DNA of 13,047 bases from JAKJBL01 sp964461335 (GCA_964461335.1 CAYWTY010000050.1:1-13047), one strand, 5' to 3'; positions 6,279 through 12,988 are shown, counted from the first letter of the stretch. The notes: a model not told the origin generated them from the sequence alone. A program made the numbers and translations.

Positions 6279-8153
6279 CTATTTTACATATCTGCCTGAG
6301 GAGGTATAGCCATCCTTTTCGTAAATGCTTATCCATTCCTTAAGGCGGTTTAAAAACTCTTCATTGCTTGAGGTTTTATCGAGCATGCTTATAAACTGCT
6401 CTGTTACATCTGCCGGGTTGCCGCCTGAGAGCACCTTGCGCATTGTGAACACGCCATCAAGCTCCTCTTTTGTAAGGAGCAATTCTTCGCGCCTTGTGCC
6501 GGATTTATAAATATCAACAGCAGGGAAAATGCGCTTTTCGGAGAGCTTGCGGTCAAGGTGAATTTCCATATTACCTGTACCTTTGAACTCCTCGAAAATG
6601 ATGTCGTCCATTCGGCTGCCTGTTTCTACAAGTGCAGTTGCTATTACAGTAAGGCTCCCGCCATGCTCGATATTACGCGCTGCACCGAAAAAGCGCTTTG
6701 GTTTATGGAGCGCACCCGGGTCAAGCCCACCTGAGAGCGAACGCCCTGTTGGCGGAATTGAAAGGTTATATGCGCGTGCAAGCCGTGTAAGGCTATCCAT
6801 AAGTATAACTACATCTCTGCCTGTTTCAACAAGCCGCATTGCACGCTCAAGTACCATTTCCGCAACCCGCGTATGGTGTTCTGGGAGCTCGTCAAATGTT
6901 GAGTAAAGCACCTCGCCTTTTATGCTGCGCTGCATATCCGTTACTTCTTCAGGACGCTCGTCAATAAGCAGAACCATTAAATGCACATCCGGGTGGTTCC
7001 TGGAAATACCGTTTGCAATGTTTTTAAGAAGCGTAGTCTTGCCTGCCTTTGGCTGAGCTACAATCATGCCGCGCTGGCCCTTGCCTATAGGCGCAATTAA
7101 GTCAATCAGCCGAATTGCAAGGCTATGCTGCCCAGGATACTCAAGGGTTAGGCGTTCGTCCGGGTAAACAGGCACAAGCTCTTCAAAAGGCTGGCGTACT
7201 GTAAGCTCTTCAGGAGAGATGCCGTTTATTGCTGTAATGTATAAAAGCGCAAGGAAGCGCTCGCCCTCTTTTGACGGGCGCGTTTTGCCTGTGACCATAT
7301 CCCCAGTTCTTAGTGAAAAGCGGCGTATTTGAGCTATTGAAACATATACGTCACGGTTGCCAGGAAGATAGTTCTCAGAGCGTAAGAACCCGTAGCCGTC
7401 CGGCAGGACTTCAAGCACACCTTCTGCGTCTCCGCAGTCGCCCGCTTGCAAAAGCTCAGGTACTGCTGGGTTGCTCGTACCGTATTCTTTATTGTAGAAG
7501 CCTTCCCTGCGGCGGCCTTCATCGTCTCCCTCTGTTTCAGGCGCAAATTGCTGATACCCTTGCTGCTGCGGCTGTTGGTAAGGTTGCTGCTGATATGCAG
7601 GCTGTTGATACGGTTGCTGGTAGCCTTGCTGCTGGTAGCCCTGCTGCTGGTAACCTTGCTGCTGCTGATAATTGTTATTATATGTGCGCCGCTGATAGTT
7701 GCCCTGGTACCCGCTGTATTGCTTTCTCTGCTGATAGGAACCCTCGCCCTGCGAAAAGGAAGTGTACTGCCTGCGCTGCTGATAGGGTGCCTCAGCTTGC
7801 TGCCTAGCTTGGTAGCCCGGCGCAACATATGCCGGCTTTCTGTAACCGTCAGCCCTTGGGGCTTCTGCAGCTTCACCCTGCTCTGTATTCTCCCTTATAT
7901 GCGCTGTGCGCGGCCTTGCAGCGTGTAAAGGCTTTTGTAAAGCTGGCTCTTCTTTTGCTTGCTCAACTGTTTCCACCTCTGCCTGCAGCTTATCACTTTG
8001 TGCCTCGGTTTCTTCAGAAGGCATGCCCTCTTTGCCAAGCAGCAAATCAATAAGCTCGGACTTTCGATATTTTGTAATGGACTTTACGCCAGCCAGCCTT
8101 GATATCTCCCTTAAGTCTGCAAGGCTCTTAGCCTGCAGGGTTTCTTTGTCCAA
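6279..8153 (-). CDS. rho: Transcription termination factor Rho with a Gln/Tyr-rich prion-like insert
   Basis: ATP-driven hexameric RNA translocase that ends transcription. Using the TTG at 8153 it has 624 residues, about 200 more than the E. coli protein. Order: Rho_N helical domain (1-42); a charged disordered stretch (45-120); a Gln/Tyr-rich core (124-203; 33 Q and 15 Y in 80 residues, with GYQQQ repeats at 167-181); the cold-shock-like RNA-binding domain (about 238-295, with GYGFLRS at 253-259); then the motor domain with Walker A PKAGKTT (368-374), Walker B VILMD (449-453) and the RNA-contacting SGTRREELL (551-559). The motor looks complete. An in-frame ATG at 8171 has no ribosome site. 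The TTG has AGGAG at 8162-8166, eight bases upstream, and gives the usual MDKETL-type N-terminus. A strong promoter lies at 8426-8454 with a leader of about 265 nt. Confidence 0.96.
   Translation of the reverse strand: MDKETLQAKSLADLREISRLAGVKSITKYRKSELIDLLLGKEGMPSEETEAQSDKLQAEVETVEQAKEEPALQKPLHAARPRTAHIRENTEQGEAAEAPRADGYRKPAYVAPGYQARQQAEAPYQQRRQYTSFSQGEGSYQQRKQYSGYQGNYQRRTYNNNYQQQQGYQQQGYQQQGYQQPYQQPAYQQQPYQQPQQQGYQQFAPETEGDDEGRRREGFYNKEYGTSNPAVPELLQAGDCGDAEGVLEVLPDGYGFLRSENYLPGNRDVYVSIAQIRRFSLRTGDMVTGKTRPSKEGERFLALLYITAINGISPEELTVRQPFEELVPVYPDERLTLEYPGQHSLAIRLIDLIAPIGKGQRGMIVAQPKAGKTTLLKNIANGISRNHPDVHLMVLLIDERPEEVTDMQRSIKGEVLYSTFDELPEHHTRVAEMVLERAMRLVETGRDVVILMDSLTRLARAYNLSIPPTGRSLSGGLDPGALHKPKRFFGAARNIEHGGSLTVIATALVETGSRMDDIIFEEFKGTGNMEIHLDRKLSEKRIFPAVDIYKSGTRREELLLTKEELDGVFTMRKVLSGGNPADVTEQFISMLDKTSSNEEFLNRLKEWISIYEKDGYTSSGRYVK
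7545..7784 (-). repeat. Gln/Tyr-rich low-complexity coding tract in rho, with 15-bp tandem units
   Basis: The DNA coding for rho residues 124-203 is built of imperfect CAG/CAA and TAC/TAT codons. At 7611-7655 three units of 15 bp (coding GYQQQ, the last ending GYQQP) follow each other almost exactly. Degenerate units continue on both sides (PYQQ, PAYQQQ, GYQQF). Out-of-frame reading gives long spurious open frames on both strands. Such tracts can grow or shrink by replication slippage in steps of five residues without breaking the frame. Confidence 0.9.
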
Positions 8154-8587
8154 CTCCAACTCTCCTCTCATAGATATAAAGATTTTATGTTTCTAGCAGC
8201 GCTGCAAGAAAAATACGTGCAACGCACAAGCTGCGCTCCTGTGCAACGCGGAAACAGGCGATAACTTTTTTCCTTGAACAAACAATGTGATATAGATTTA
8301 GGATACCCTAAAACCGGAAGGTCAAACCGTGCACTGCAAATTAACAGGCAGGTTTCTCTTATTGGAAGTATGCTAGAAATTGCAACGGACAGACCAAACA
8401 GCGCGGGAATTCCCCACCTAGGCATATAATATGATATGAAGCCTATATTGTCAATAGCACAACATATTCAACATTATCATTTTACACATAGAAACAAATT
8501 ATTTTCATATGTTGCTGTATACATAACTGCGCTTTAGCATATCTGTTAATTATGGGCAGTAAGCAAGCGCGAAAGGGAGGATGTAAT
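8154..8587. other. Divergent control region between rho and yabP
   Basis: No gene is supported in these 434 bases. The rho half (8154-8454) holds a consensus promoter and a leader of about 265 nt. In that leader are a 9-bp direct repeat GTGCAACGC (8217-8225 and 8241-8249), a 5-bp hairpin between them (8224-8228 with 8240-8244), and an imperfect 20-bp palindrome (8191-8210). A 10-bp palindrome GGGAATTCCC (8405-8414) lies just inside the transcribed region. The yabP half (8455-8587) is AT-rich. It offers only a weak sigma-E-like pair, CATAGA (8487-8492) and CATATGTT (8506-8513), 13 bases apart. No T-box or known riboswitch pattern was recognised. Confidence 0.6.
8426..8454 (-). promoter_or_regulatory. 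Strong sigma-A promoter of rho
   Basis: On the minus strand a perfect TTGACA (8449-8454) and TATTAT (8426-8431, one mismatch to TATAAT) are spaced by exactly 17 bases. Transcription should start near 8419, leaving a leader of about 265 nt before the rho TTG. Strong initiation plus a long leader fits a gene limited after initiation, such as by Rho acting on its own message. Confidence 0.8.
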
Positions 8588-8884
8588 ATGCCCGACTACA
8601 GGGAATTAGAAAGCGGGAAGTCACGCATGCGGCCGCACATTGTCCACATTGACAACCGCTCCCAAATGAGCATAACAGGCGTAAACGATGTTGAAAGCTT
8701 CCATGAGCAGGAAATTGTGCTGCAAACAGATTCCGGGGGTCTTCGCATTGAGGGAGAGGGGCTGCATTTAACAAAGCTTAATCTTGATGACGGCCAAGTA
8801 GTACTTGAAGGCGAAATATATCTGCTTGAGTACGAGCCAGAAACAAATGAGCGCGGCGGCCTGCTTTCAAGAATTTTTAAATGA
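8588..8884 (+). CDS. yabP: Sporulation protein YabP
   Basis: A 98-residue protein of the YabP family, needed with YabQ for spore cortex formation in B. subtilis. The recognisable core is ITGVNDVESF (residues 29-38), LTKLNLDDGQVVLEG (61-75) and a C-terminal LLSRIFK resembling the FFSKLFK end of the B. subtilis protein. There is no signal peptide or membrane segment. An in-frame ATG at 8552 has no ribosome site. The ATG at 8588 has AGGGAGG at 8574-8580, seven bases upstream, and is chosen. It heads a plus-strand cluster divergent from rho and overlaps yabQ by four bases. In B. subtilis the operon is sigma-E dependent; here only a weak candidate is seen upstream (8487-8513). Confidence 0.93.
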   Translation: MPDYRELESGKSRMRPHIVHIDNRSQMSITGVNDVESFHEQEIVLQTDSGGLRIEGEGLHLTKLNLDDGQVVLEGEIYLLEYEPETNERGGLLSRIFK

Positions 8885-9192
8885 GCAATACATTACTCCA
8901 GCCTGCAGCCTTCCTAACGCTTTTATATGGGGGGATTGCAGCGGGTATAGCCTATGATGTGTTCCGCCTGCTTCGCCGACTAATAAAGCGCATGCTTGCG
9001 GATACAATTTGCGATGCGCTTTTTATCCTTTGTGCATTAGCTGCTGCAGCAGCAGCGCTTCTTAATGCTTCAGGCGGCTTGCTTCGGCCTTATTTATGTG
9101 CAGGATATGTAGCAGGTTTCTTTTTGGAGCAATGGTCCTTAAGCCATATCTTTTTTAAGTTCATTCATTCGATAGCTTCAGGTCGGCCGTAA
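8881..9192 (+). CDS. yabQ: Spore cortex biosynthesis membrane protein YabQ
   Basis: A 103-residue hydrophobic protein. In B. subtilis YabQ sits in the outer forespore membrane and is required for the cortex. The N-terminal pattern YGGIAAGIAYDVFRLLRR (16-33) is the family signature: a small-residue helix, then YD and a basic cluster. Three membrane helices are likely, near 5-25, 44-62 and 69-88. It is shorter than many homologues, mainly at the C-terminus. The ATG overlaps the yabP stop (ATGA) and lacks its own ribosome site, so it should be translated by coupling. An 83-bp gap follows before divIC. Confidence 0.88.
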   Translation: MSNTLLQPAAFLTLLYGGIAAGIAYDVFRLLRRLIKRMLADTICDALFILCALAAAAAALLNASGGLLRPYLCAGYVAGFFLEQWSLSHIFFKFIHSIASGRP

Positions 9193-9235
9193 ACGCAAAG
9201 TTTATAGATATTACTGGCGCTAAATTTATTTATGG

Positions 9236-9243
9236 TATAGAAT
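9236..9243 (+). promoter_or_regulatory. Possible -10 element upstream of divIC
   Basis: TATAGAAT lies 33 bases before the divIC start in the 83-bp yabQ-divIC gap, but no convincing -35 is found 16-18 bases upstream (ACTGGC or TGGCGC). A vegetative promoter would make biological sense, as divIC is needed outside sporulation. The sequence evidence is weak. Confidence 0.3.
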
Positions 9244-9275
9244 GTAAACAAGCGTAGCAGCTCAAGGTGAACTTT

Positions 9276-9572
9276 ATGCAAAAGCAGACTAACTCAAGCT
9301 TAAGGCCCAGGCATATTCTATTTTGCTGCATTATAGGGCTTGCAGTGCTTTTTGGCATGGCAATTTCTCAACGAAATAAGCTTAGCGAAATTTCAAGCGA
9401 GCATACAAAGCTAAAGTCTCAATACGAAGCGCTTTTACTTGAGGAAGAGCGTGTTTTGCGAATGCTTGATTATGTACACACTGACGAATACCTCAAACAG
9501 TATGCGCGTGAACGTTTCGGCTATTTGGGGCCAAACGACTATAAATTTTACAGGGAAGAACCAACCGAATGA
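9276..9572 (+). CDS. divIC: Septum formation initiator protein, DivIC/FtsB family
   Basis: A 98-residue bitopic protein of the division machinery, which works with FtsL and DivIB/FtsQ at the septum. It shows a short basic cytoplasmic start, one membrane helix at about 13-31, a heptad-like coiled coil at about 34-65 (rich in Glu, Lys and Leu), and the family ending YLKQYARERFGYLGPNDYKFY (72-92), equivalent to the usual AREKLG...G-x-x-x-F segment. A GTG three codons earlier (9267) is open but lacks a ribosome site. AAGGTG at 9264-9269, six bases before the ATG at 9276, decides the start. A TATAGAAT sequence at 9236-9243 may give it its own promoter, so that division expression is separate from sporulation. 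It overlaps the next gene by four bases. Confidence 0.87.
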   Translation: MQKQTNSSLRPRHILFCCIIGLAVLFGMAISQRNKLSEISSEHTKLKSQYEALLLEEERVLRMLDYVHTDEYLKQYARERFGYLGPNDYKFYREEPTE

Positions 9573-10450
9573 CTTCCCTGCGTAAAGCCGGAATAATAGA
9601 TATAGGCAGCAACTCCATACGCTATCTTGAAGCAATTTGTTCATACAAAGTTCTAACATTTTCACCAAAACAACTCGAAACAACAAGGCTTGCAGCAGGG
9701 CTTGACACATGCGGCAACCTAAGCGAAGATGCGATGTTTCGCTCTATTTGTGCAATAGAGAAGTTTGTTAATATTTCCCGGGAAAACAAGTCAGCATACC
9801 TGTTTATTTACGCAACAAGCGCAGTACGCGATGCGAAAAATGGTAACCAGTTTTCAAAGCTTATACAAAAGCAAGTCGGGTTGGTTGTAGATGTGCTTTC
9901 TTGTGAGCGCGAAGCAATATATGCTTACAAAGGCGCTGTTGGCACGCTTGGAGGCGGGTTTGTTGAGCTTGGCGGTGGCAGCGCACAAATAGTAACAAAA
10001 GCAGCAGTAGAAAGCTTCCCAATAGGCTGTATCCGCGCAAGGGATGCATTTTGCGGCTTAGAGCTTGAGCAGCTTCAGTGCTTAATTTCGCCTTGGGTAA
10101 GCAACCATTTAAAGCATGCAAAGCTTTACAATGAAGAACGCTGGGCTGGCGCAGGCGGCACAATTACAACCTTGGCAGCGCTTGAAGCCGGGCTTTTACA
10201 TTACGATGCAGCTTTAGTAAACAATACAGAGTTAACACAAAGCGCACTTCAAGCGCTTATATACAGGCTTGCCTTAATGGGTGAAAAAAGAAGCAGCCAC
10301 CCCCTGCTGCTTGAGCGGCACGATATAATTCTTTACGGAGCTGCAGTTTTGCTTGAGCTTATGCGCCTTCTTAATATAAACACGCTGCATGCAAGCGATG
10401 CTGATGGTATGGAAGGCTATATAAGAGAAAAACTTTCCTGCCTGCTTTAA
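9569..10450 (+). CDS. Ppx/GppA family phosphatase, short form
   Basis: A 293-residue member of the sugar-kinase/Hsp70/actin fold family that hydrolyses polyphosphate or pppGpp. The phosphate-1 loop DIGSNSIR (residues 11-18), ATSAVRDAKNG (82-92), the SCEREAIYAYKGA segment (111-123) with a conserved acidic residue, and the second phosphate loop ELGGGSAQ (133-140) are present. AGAGGTITTLAAL (193-205) is the later adenosine/phosphate-contact region. It ends after the second domain and lacks the C-terminal HD extension of long Ppx/GppA proteins, as is common in Clostridia. Substrate cannot be told from sequence. It overlaps divIC by ATGA, matching the clostridial order. Its stop is only 12 bp from the convergent hydrolase stop. 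Confidence 0.88.
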   Translation: MTSLRKAGIIDIGSNSIRYLEAICSYKVLTFSPKQLETTRLAAGLDTCGNLSEDAMFRSICAIEKFVNISRENKSAYLFIYATSAVRDAKNGNQFSKLIQKQVGLVVDVLSCEREAIYAYKGAVGTLGGGFVELGGGSAQIVTKAAVESFPIGCIRARDAFCGLELEQLQCLISPWVSNHLKHAKLYNEERWAGAGGTITTLAALEAGLLHYDAALVNNTELTQSALQALIYRLALMGEKRSSHPLLLERHDIILYGAAVLLELMRLLNINTLHASDADGMEGYIREKLSCLL

Positions 10451-10459
10451 GGAAGATAA

Positions 10460-10485
10460 AGCCTATTGCATAAGCGCAATAAGCT
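10460..10485 (-). terminator. Weak hairpin at the convergent ppx/hydrolase ends
   Basis: A 10-bp stem with one G:U pair when read as minus-strand RNA (10476-10485 with 10460-10469) and a 6-nt loop spans the hydrolase stop codon. It is followed by TTATCTT. On the plus strand the same stem has a C:A mismatch and a poor T-run. It may act as a weak terminator for the hydrolase. Confidence 0.35.
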
Positions 10486-11200
10486 CACTCTTTATTACTT
10501 CCCTATCAGCATCACTATACCAAAAATGGCCTGATTCCGGGAGCTCAACAATTTTTGGGCAGGTTTGGGCAAGTCGGCTTGCATACAAAACAGAACGTTT
10601 TGAGACCCACTCATCATTTTTCGAGTGCACAAGTGTAAGGGGCAGCTCTATGCGTTTAAGGTCATTTCGCGCTAACGCACAAATTCGCGTTAGCTCTATA
10701 ACACGCGGCAGGAGCTTTATTGAGTTTAAGAGTGTTACTCCATCTACGCCCGAAGCTTCTTTTGCAGCATCAACGTATTTATCCGCTTTTTTCAGGCGTT
10801 TTTTTATATAGCAGATATTTGTGTATACGCCCTTTTTTGATACCTTTAAATATAGCGGCAGCGCAAGCGCCAAAATGCCGCGGATACCTTCACCTTCTGC
10901 AGCTGCTTGTGAAATAGCGAGTAGCCCGCCCATGGAATGCCCTACAAGGAGTATATCAGAATAGGTTTTGCGCAATGCATTAAGTTCTTTATGCACATGC
11001 GCCTGCCAGGCTTTAGCATGGGTTTTATAAAACTCATCCAAAGAGCAACCGTGGCCTGGGAGCAAAAGCGCGTGTGGAGCAAACCCATGCGCTTTTGCCA
11101 CAGGGTAAAGGTATTCAAACTGCTTTGGGCTGCCCATAAAGCCGTGAATAAAAAGCACAGCTTTTTCTCTACCATTGTGGGCGCTGTTAGTCTCTGCCAT
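10463..11200 (-). CDS. Alpha/beta hydrolase, carboxylesterase or monoacylglycerol lipase type
   Basis: A 245-residue cytoplasmic serine hydrolase without signal peptide. The oxyanion-hole segment LFIHGFMGSP (16-25), nucleophile elbow GHSMGG (87-92, Ser89), acid Asp196 in HSKNDEWVS, and His225 in ESGHFWY form a complete catalytic triad. The motif set resembles Est30-like carboxylesterases and monoacylglycerol lipases. A basic, lysine-rich cap-like stretch lies near 119-145. The substrate is unknown. AGGAGAG precedes the ATG, and an extended -10 promoter is seen at 11229-11237. It is probably a single gene, convergent with the phosphatase and not linked to sporulation. Confidence 0.87.
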   Translation of the reverse strand: MAETNSAHNGREKAVLFIHGFMGSPKQFEYLYPVAKAHGFAPHALLLPGHGCSLDEFYKTHAKAWQAHVHKELNALRKTYSDILLVGHSMGGLLAISQAAAEGEGIRGILALALPLYLKVSKKGVYTNICYIKKRLKKADKYVDAAKEASGVDGVTLLNSIKLLPRVIELTRICALARNDLKRIELPLTLVHSKNDEWVSKRSVLYASRLAQTCPKIVELPESGHFWYSDADREVIKSELIALMQ

Positions 11201-11228
11201 TTCTCTCCTAAAGCTAAATACTGCAATT

Positions 11229-11237
11229 ATTATATCA
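11229..11237 (-). promoter_or_regulatory. Extended -10 promoter of the hydrolase gene
   Basis: The minus strand reads TGATATAAT, a perfect TATAAT with the TG extension, 28 bases before the hydrolase start. The -35 region is poor (TCTTTT at 17 bases), as extended -10 promoters allow. The distance from the predicted start site leaves room for the AGGAGAG site. Confidence 0.55.
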
Positions 11238-11324
11238 TAAACAATGGCGCCAAAAGACTAAAGCAAAGCTTACCACTTTCGATGCTTATAATAATTCGAT
11301 AAGCCAAAATTTTTATAAAAAAAG

Positions 11325-11346
11325 AAAGCGGGGCAAGCCCCGCTTT
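11325..11346 (-). terminator. Intrinsic terminator after the glutamate dehydrogenase gene
   Basis: A 9-bp stem (11325-11333 with 11338-11346) holding a run of four G:C pairs has a 4-nt loop. On the minus strand it is followed by C and seven T (11317-11324). It lies 22 bp past the gdh stop. A short TTTTATA on the plus side gives weak capacity in the other direction. Confidence 0.9.
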
Positions 11347-11368
11347 TATACATCTATAAGTTTACCGC

Positions 11369-12718
11369 TTATACATACCCTTGGGCAATCATTGCTTCTG
11401 CAAGCTTCTTAAAGCCTGCGATATTTGCACCTGCAACTAGGTTGTAGCCAAGGCCGTATTCTTCCGCTGCCTGCATCGAAGCGTCGTGAATGCCCTTCAT
11501 TATGCCTTTGAGCTTTTCATCGACTTCTTCAGCGCTCCAGCTATAACGCATGGAGTTCTGGCTCATTTCAAGAGCTGAGGTTGCAACGCCGCCTGCGTTT
11601 ACAGCTTTGCTAGGAGCAATAACCATGCCGGGCTGCTTCATGAGGTAGTTCAAAGCTTCGTTCGTTGTTGGCATATTGGAAACTTCGATATAATACTTTG
11701 TTCCGTTTGCAACAATCTGCTTTGCTTCTTCAATGCCGATTTCGTTTTGAGTAGCGCAGGGCATCACTACGTCTGCCTTTACGCCCCACGGCTTCTGCTT
11801 GGGGAAAAACTCAACGCCGAACTTGTCAGCATAGTCCTGAACTTTGTCGCGTCCCGAGGCGCGCATTACTCCCATATAGGCGACCTTTTCAGTTGTGCTT
11901 ACGCCGTTCGGGTCGCAAATATAGCCGTCAGGGCCTGAAATTGTAATAACCTTGCCGCCAAGCTCTGTAATTTTCCTTACAGCGCCCCAGGCTACGTTTC
12001 CAAAGCCTGAAACTGCAAAGGTTTTGCCTTCAAAGGAGTCGCCTTCGTGCTTAAAGACTTCGCGCAGATAGTAGGTTGCGCCAAAGCCAGTAGCTTCCGG
12101 ACGTATTCTGCTGCCGCCGTATGAGAGCCCCTTGCCTGTAATTACGCCAGGCTCATATGCGCCGCGAATGCGCTTATACTGGCCGAAAAGATATCCGATT
12201 TCTTTTGCGGATACGCCTATGTCGCCAGCAGGTACGTCAATGTCCGGGCCAACATAACGGTAAAGTTCAGTCATAAACGCCTGGCAGAAACGCATAATTT
12301 CGCCATCCGACCTGCCGCGCGGGTCAAAGTCAGAGCCGCCCTTGCCTCCGCCAATAGGCAGAGTTGTAAGGCTGTTTTTAAGCGTCTGCTCAAAGCCCAA
12401 GAACTTCATTATGGAAAGGTTAACTGACGGATGGAAGCGAAGGCCGCCCTTGTAGGGCCCGATAGCGCTGTTGAACTGCACGCGGTAGCCGCGGTTTACA
12501 TGCGCCTGGCCATTATCATCATCCCACACAACGCGGAATTCAATAACGCGTTCTGGCTCAATCATGCGCTCAAGCAGCCCCATTTTTTGATACTCAGGGT
12601 GCTTTTCAATTACGAGTTCAAGGGAGCTAAGCACTTCTTCAACTGTTTGCAGGAATTCGGGTTCGTGCGGATCGCGCTTTTTGACCTTTTCAAGCACTTC
12701 TTGGATGTAAGCGTTCAT
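11369..12718 (-). CDS. gdhA: Glutamate dehydrogenase, probably NAD-linked
   Basis: Hexameric enzyme interconverting glutamate and 2-oxoglutarate plus ammonia, 449 residues (normal). Substrate-site lysines are Lys90 (GPYKGGLRF), Lys114 and catalytic Lys126 in PIGGGKGGSDFD, with Asp166 in PAGDIG. The coenzyme domain begins at about 200 with AVSGFGNVAWG (235-245). At the discriminating positions it has Phe239, Pro263 and Asp264 (SGPDG), as in the NAD-specific Clostridium symbiosum enzyme. The E. coli NADP enzyme has ASDSSG there. A catabolic, amino-acid-fermenting role is thus more likely than ammonia assimilation, though dual specificity is possible. GGAGGT precedes the ATG. A consensus promoter at 12791-12819 and a strong terminator flank it, so it is a single-gene transcript that is probably well expressed. 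Confidence 0.95.
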   Translation of the reverse strand: MNAYIQEVLEKVKKRDPHEPEFLQTVEEVLSSLELVIEKHPEYQKMGLLERMIEPERVIEFRVVWDDDNGQAHVNRGYRVQFNSAIGPYKGGLRFHPSVNLSIMKFLGFEQTLKNSLTTLPIGGGKGGSDFDPRGRSDGEIMRFCQAFMTELYRYVGPDIDVPAGDIGVSAKEIGYLFGQYKRIRGAYEPGVITGKGLSYGGSRIRPEATGFGATYYLREVFKHEGDSFEGKTFAVSGFGNVAWGAVRKITELGGKVITISGPDGYICDPNGVSTTEKVAYMGVMRASGRDKVQDYADKFGVEFFPKQKPWGVKADVVMPCATQNEIGIEEAKQIVANGTKYYIEVSNMPTTNEALNYLMKQPGMVIAPSKAVNAGGVATSALEMSQNSMRYSWSAEEVDEKLKGIMKGIHDASMQAAEEYGLGYNLVAGANIAGFKKLAEAMIAQGYV

Positions 12719-12790
12719 ATTAAACCTCCGTGTAATTATATTATAGATGTGGCTGACCCGGCTTCATGGCGGGCGAATTGTCTTAATTTT

Positions 12791-12819
12791 ATCATAGTGC
12801 GTGCCCTATGGGCTGTCAA
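12791..12819 (-). promoter_or_regulatory. Strong sigma-A promoter of gdh
   Basis: On the minus strand TTGACA (12814-12819) and TATGAT (12791-12796) are spaced by exactly 17 bases. A short inverted repeat GCCC-ATA-GGGC fills the spacer next to the -35 (12803-12813) and might be an operator half. Transcription should start near 12784. Confidence 0.75.
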
Positions 12820-12956
12820 TAGCTTAAGGGGTAAGCCCTGTTCAATGAGCCATTATATACTATTTAGCAAGGGCTTCGGGTGTTTATACATAGCCCTTAG
12901 GCAAAGTCTTTAAAATAGCAGTCGCTCTATTCCTGCGCTTTATGGGAACGTAAAAA

Positions 12957-12988
12957 AGCGGCCAGTCGGCTGAGCCTTACTGACCGCT
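12957..12988 (-). terminator. Intrinsic terminator of an unseen minus-strand gene
   Basis: A 10-bp stem with one G:U pair (12979-12988 with 12957-12966), whose loop contains a further GGC/GCC pairing, is followed on the minus strand by six T (12952-12957). It implies a minus-strand gene ending to the right of, or at, the window edge, and isolates gdh transcription from it. Confidence 0.8.

Noticed and set aside
7545..7784. Repeats that could suggest a CRISPR array or minisatellite.
   Set aside because: Units are 15 bp without unique spacers and stay in frame in rho. They code for a low-complexity protein segment.
7313..7928. Long open frames on both strands overlapping the rho repeat tract, with Ser/Arg-, Leu- or Ala-rich low-complexity translations.
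   Set aside because: They are out-of-frame readings of the Gln/Tyr codon repeats. The rho frame continues on both sides with clear conserved domains.
8405..8414. Perfect palindrome GGGAATTCCC near the rho start of transcription.
   Set aside because: Ten bases of dyad symmetry are not rare by chance and no second copy was found near the other promoters. Kept only as a note in the control region.
8375..8417. A GTG-initiated 14-codon leader peptide at the start of the rho transcript.
   Set aside because: It would begin within about five bases of the transcription start with no ribosome site, and it contains no regulatory codon run.
8168..8425. An 85-codon minus-strand open frame in the rho leader region.
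   Set aside because: Its ATG falls in the rho -10 element, upstream of the predicted transcription start. It has no ribosome site, the translation shows no domain or repeat, and it overlaps the rho start. Treated as chance within a long leader.
12719..12790. A riboswitch or T-box in the gdh leader.
   Set aside because: The leader is only about 66 nt and has no T-box sequence, no terminator and only short stems.
12431..12913. A 160-codon plus-strand open frame at the right end.
   Set aside because: Most of it is the reverse of gdh, and the rest runs through the gdh promoter. There is no ribosome site or recognisable domain.
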